Shown here: piece after piece, positions 37,081-38,856 of the stretch
Layout of the letters: the number at the start of each line of letters is the position of its first letter
How positions within the stretch are numbered: position 1 is the stretch's first letter
Source of the DNA: Acidobacteriota bacterium
GTDB lineage: Bacteria > Acidobacteriota > Vicinamibacteria > Vicinamibacterales > UBA2999
DNA: 38,856 bases
Assembly: GCA_027622905.1 (NCBI GenBank)
Contig: JAQBVV010000015.1
Span: 1 to 38,856, forward strand
Direction: 5' to 3'
Made by a program: the position numbers and the translations under genes
The notes under the pieces: generated by a model
Database searches by the model: none
What the model was told of the DNA's origin: nothing
Seen by the model: the letters and a program-made list of their open reading frames with translations, nothing else

Positions 37081-38775
37081 ATGCCTGTTGCGGTACTTGC
37101 TTCGATCGCCCTCATCCCCATCGGTGTTGCGCTTGTGCTCATGGTGGGACTCCGGTGGCCCGCGACCAAGGCGATGCCGCTCGCCTGGCTGGCGGCGGCT
37201 ATATCCGGAGTGCTCGTCTGGAAGATGCCGCTCGGCTTCATTCTGGCCGCAACCCTTGCTGGATTTGGCGGTGCCATCAACATCCTCATCATCGTCTTCG
37301 GCGCCATCGTCATCCTGTATACGCTGCGGGACAGCGGCGCCATGGAAACCATCAACCACGGTTTCCACGGCATCAGTACGGACCGCCGGGTGCAGGCCAT
37401 CATCATCGGCTTCATGTTCGGAGCCTTTCTGGAAGGTGCCGCCGGTTTCGGCACGCCGGCAGCCATCGCCGCGCCACTCCTGCTGAGTCTGGGGTTCCCT
37501 CCTCTGGCAGCCGCCATCGTCTGCCTGGTGTACAACTCGGTTCCCGTCAGCTTCGGCGCCGCTGGCACCCCCATCCGGTTCGGTCTGGCTCTTCTGCAGC
37601 CACAGATCGACGCAGCGCTGCAGACATCCAGCGCACTCGGCTTTGCCGATATGGCCGGGTTCTACCAGGTGATCGCTCGCTGGGCCTCGGTGCTGCACGC
37701 CCTGCCAGGATTCGTCCTGCCTCTCTTCGTGGTCTGCTTCCTGACCCGCTATTTCGGCCGGAACCGGTCCTGGAGCGAAGGCCTTGGCGTGTGGAAGTTC
37801 TCGCTCTTCGCGTCGGTCTCGTTCCTTGTTCCCTACCTGGCAACCGCGTTTCTGATCGGCGAGGAGTTTCCGTCACTGATCGGGGGGCTGATTGGCCTGG
37901 CCATCATCGTGTCGGGAGCCAAACGAGGCTGGTTCATGCCGAAGGAGTCCTGGGACTTCGGACCGCAGTCGGGGTGGGACAAGGACTGGACCGGCCAGAT
38001 TGCCACCGAAGAGGCACGCGACTTCAAGCCGACGATGAGCCTGATTCGGGCCTGGACGCCCTACGTCCTCATCGGGCTCATCCTCGTGCTGACGAGGGTC
38101 AGCTTCTTGCCTTTCAGAGCCTGGCTCAGTTCCGTCACCGTCTCCTGGTCGCAGATCATGGGGTACGACACGGTCAATATCGCGATTCAACCCCTCTTCC
38201 TGCCTGGGGTCGTGCCCTTCATGCTGGTGGCGCTGATCACCATCGTCATCCACGGCATGAAGGCCGAGAAGGTCAAGGCCGCGTGGACCGATTCAGTCCA
38301 CCGGATGAAGAGTCCGACCATTGCCCTGTTCTTCGCCGTGGCGCTGGTGGAAATCTTCAGACAGTCGGCCAATAACACCCTGGGCTACCCGTCGATGCCT
38401 CTGACCATGGCGGAAACGACCGCCGCGCTGGCCGGCAATTCGTGGCCGTTCTTCGCGTCCTATGTGGGCGCGCTTGGCGCCTTCATCACCGGCAGCAACA
38501 CGGTGTCCGACCTGCTCTTCTCGGAGTTCCAGTACGGCATCGCGTCGGAGCTGAGCATCTCCCGCCAGATCATCGTCGCGCTTCAGGTGGTGGGAGGAGC
38601 GATGGGTAACATGGTGTGCATCCACAACATCGTCGCCGTCTCCGCCACTGTCGGACTGGTCGGCATGGAGGGTGTGATCATTCGACGCAACGTCATTCCG
38701 ATGCTGCTCTACGGACTGATCGTGGGTACTGCGGGTCTGGTATTTACCTACGTGCTGTTCCCAGGGATCTTCTAG
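37081..38775 (+). CDS. lldP: L-lactate permease (LctP/LldP family)
   Basis: A 564-residue inner membrane lactate:proton symporter, possibly also taking glycolate. It has about 12-14 hydrophobic spans. Family blocks: GFILAATLAGFGGAINILIIVFGAI, GFMFGAFLEGAAGFGTPAAIAAPLLLSLGFPPLAAAIVCLVYNSVPVSFGAAGTP, and near the end GALGAFITGSNTVSDLLFSEFQYGIA and VGGAMGNMVCIHNIVAVSATVG. GAGGAG lies about eight bases before ATG 37081. No lactate dehydrogenase genes follow in the window; the gene is followed at once by a putative insertion sequence edge. Confidence 0.95.
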   Translation: MPVAVLASIALIPIGVALVLMVGLRWPATKAMPLAWLAAAISGVLVWKMPLGFILAATLAGFGGAINILIIVFGAIVILYTLRDSGAMETINHGFHGISTDRRVQAIIIGFMFGAFLEGAAGFGTPAAIAAPLLLSLGFPPLAAAIVCLVYNSVPVSFGAAGTPIRFGLALLQPQIDAALQTSSALGFADMAGFYQVIARWASVLHALPGFVLPLFVVCFLTRYFGRNRSWSEGLGVWKFSLFASVSFLVPYLATAFLIGEEFPSLIGGLIGLAIIVSGAKRGWFMPKESWDFGPQSGWDKDWTGQIATEEARDFKPTMSLIRAWTPYVLIGLILVLTRVSFLPFRAWLSSVTVSWSQIMGYDTVNIAIQPLFLPGVVPFMLVALITIVIHGMKAEKVKAAWTDSVHRMKSPTIALFFAVALVEIFRQSANNTLGYPSMPLTMAETTAALAGNSWPFFASYVGALGAFITGSNTVSDLLFSEFQYGIASELSISRQIIVALQVVGGAMGNMVCIHNIVAVSATVGLVGMEGVIIRRNVIPMLLYGLIVGTAGLVFTYVLFPGIF

Positions 38776-38856
38776 CAGGCTGCTGAAAAAGTAACGAAAC
38801 AGGGATCGACACCACGATCACGCCGTACTACGATGCTCTCATTCATGAAGGGAGCT
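38776..38856 (+). mobile_element. Possible left end of an insertion sequence (IS1182-like terminus)
   Basis: Directly after the lldP stop comes CAGGCTGCTGAAAAAGT, which resembles the terminal inverted repeat of IS1182-group elements as I recall it. A short frame from ATG near 38832 could be the start of a transposase, but the window ends. Only one end is visible. Confidence 0.4.

Noticed and set aside
36927-38375. 482-residue plus-strand ORF overlapping lldP
   Set aside because: Frame-shifted shadow of lldP that begins inside the repeat; no membrane pattern.

Overview
The window is a GC-rich, gene-dense chromosomal segment of about 38.9 kb from a Gram-negative bacterium. Evidence for a diderm cell is a TolC-type outer membrane protein, a lipoprotein-like periplasmic adaptor and squalene/hopanoid genes. 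The mix of hpnCDE, a complete selenocysteine (Sec) locus, DUF6351 and DUF6152 family proteins and a GC-rich sequence would fit an acidobacterium of the Vicinamibacteria type. That placement is inference from gene content; no rRNA or universal marker is present to settle it.

Layout. (1) 68-6330, minus strand: a class I fructose-bisphosphate aldolase, then a tightly overlapping unit read as cobalamin adenosyltransferase - hpnC - hpnD - hpnE - thiI, with gene junctions overlapping by 4-7 bases. (2) 6430-12585: the Sec locus, with selA on plus, a convergent selB-selD pair on minus, and tRNA-Sec (anticodon UCA) divergent from selB. Two palindromic sequences occupy the two intergenic gaps of this locus. 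(3) 12600-18274: bioA with a small upstream gene, a short-chain fatty acid transporter, a mutY-mutT pair, and two small membrane-associated proteins. (4) 18720-24271: a DUF1161 protein, a DUF6351 hydrolase-like gene split by one in-frame UGA, a degenerate mutT remnant, ygfZ, and an alpha/beta hydrolase that has lost its serine nucleophile. (5) 24300-27975: panB-panC, a tartrate/D-malate dehydrogenase, and a convergent metallo-beta-lactamase-fold protein. (6) 28339-36727: a czcCBA-type heavy-metal efflux operon followed directly by its OmpR-family regulator and sensor kinase, then a secreted DUF6152 protein. (7) 37081-38856: an L-lactate permease and the probable edge of an insertion sequence.

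How parts work together. hpnC, hpnD and hpnE convert farnesyl diphosphate to squalene. SelA, SelB, SelD and tRNA-Sec together are what is needed to make and decode Sec, apart from seryl-tRNA synthetase. The efflux operon and the DUF6152 gene share a nearly identical upstream box (two CTCTCA half-sites 11 bp apart, then a TACAT element), so the adjacent two-component system probably controls both.

Most unusual signals: a three-copy, about 104-bp, TA-flanked palindromic repeat; mirrored sequence between selB and tRNA-Sec; an in-frame UGA with a hairpin starting at the next base in a genome that decodes Sec; and the shared metal-response operator. No CRISPR array, phage module or rRNA was seen.
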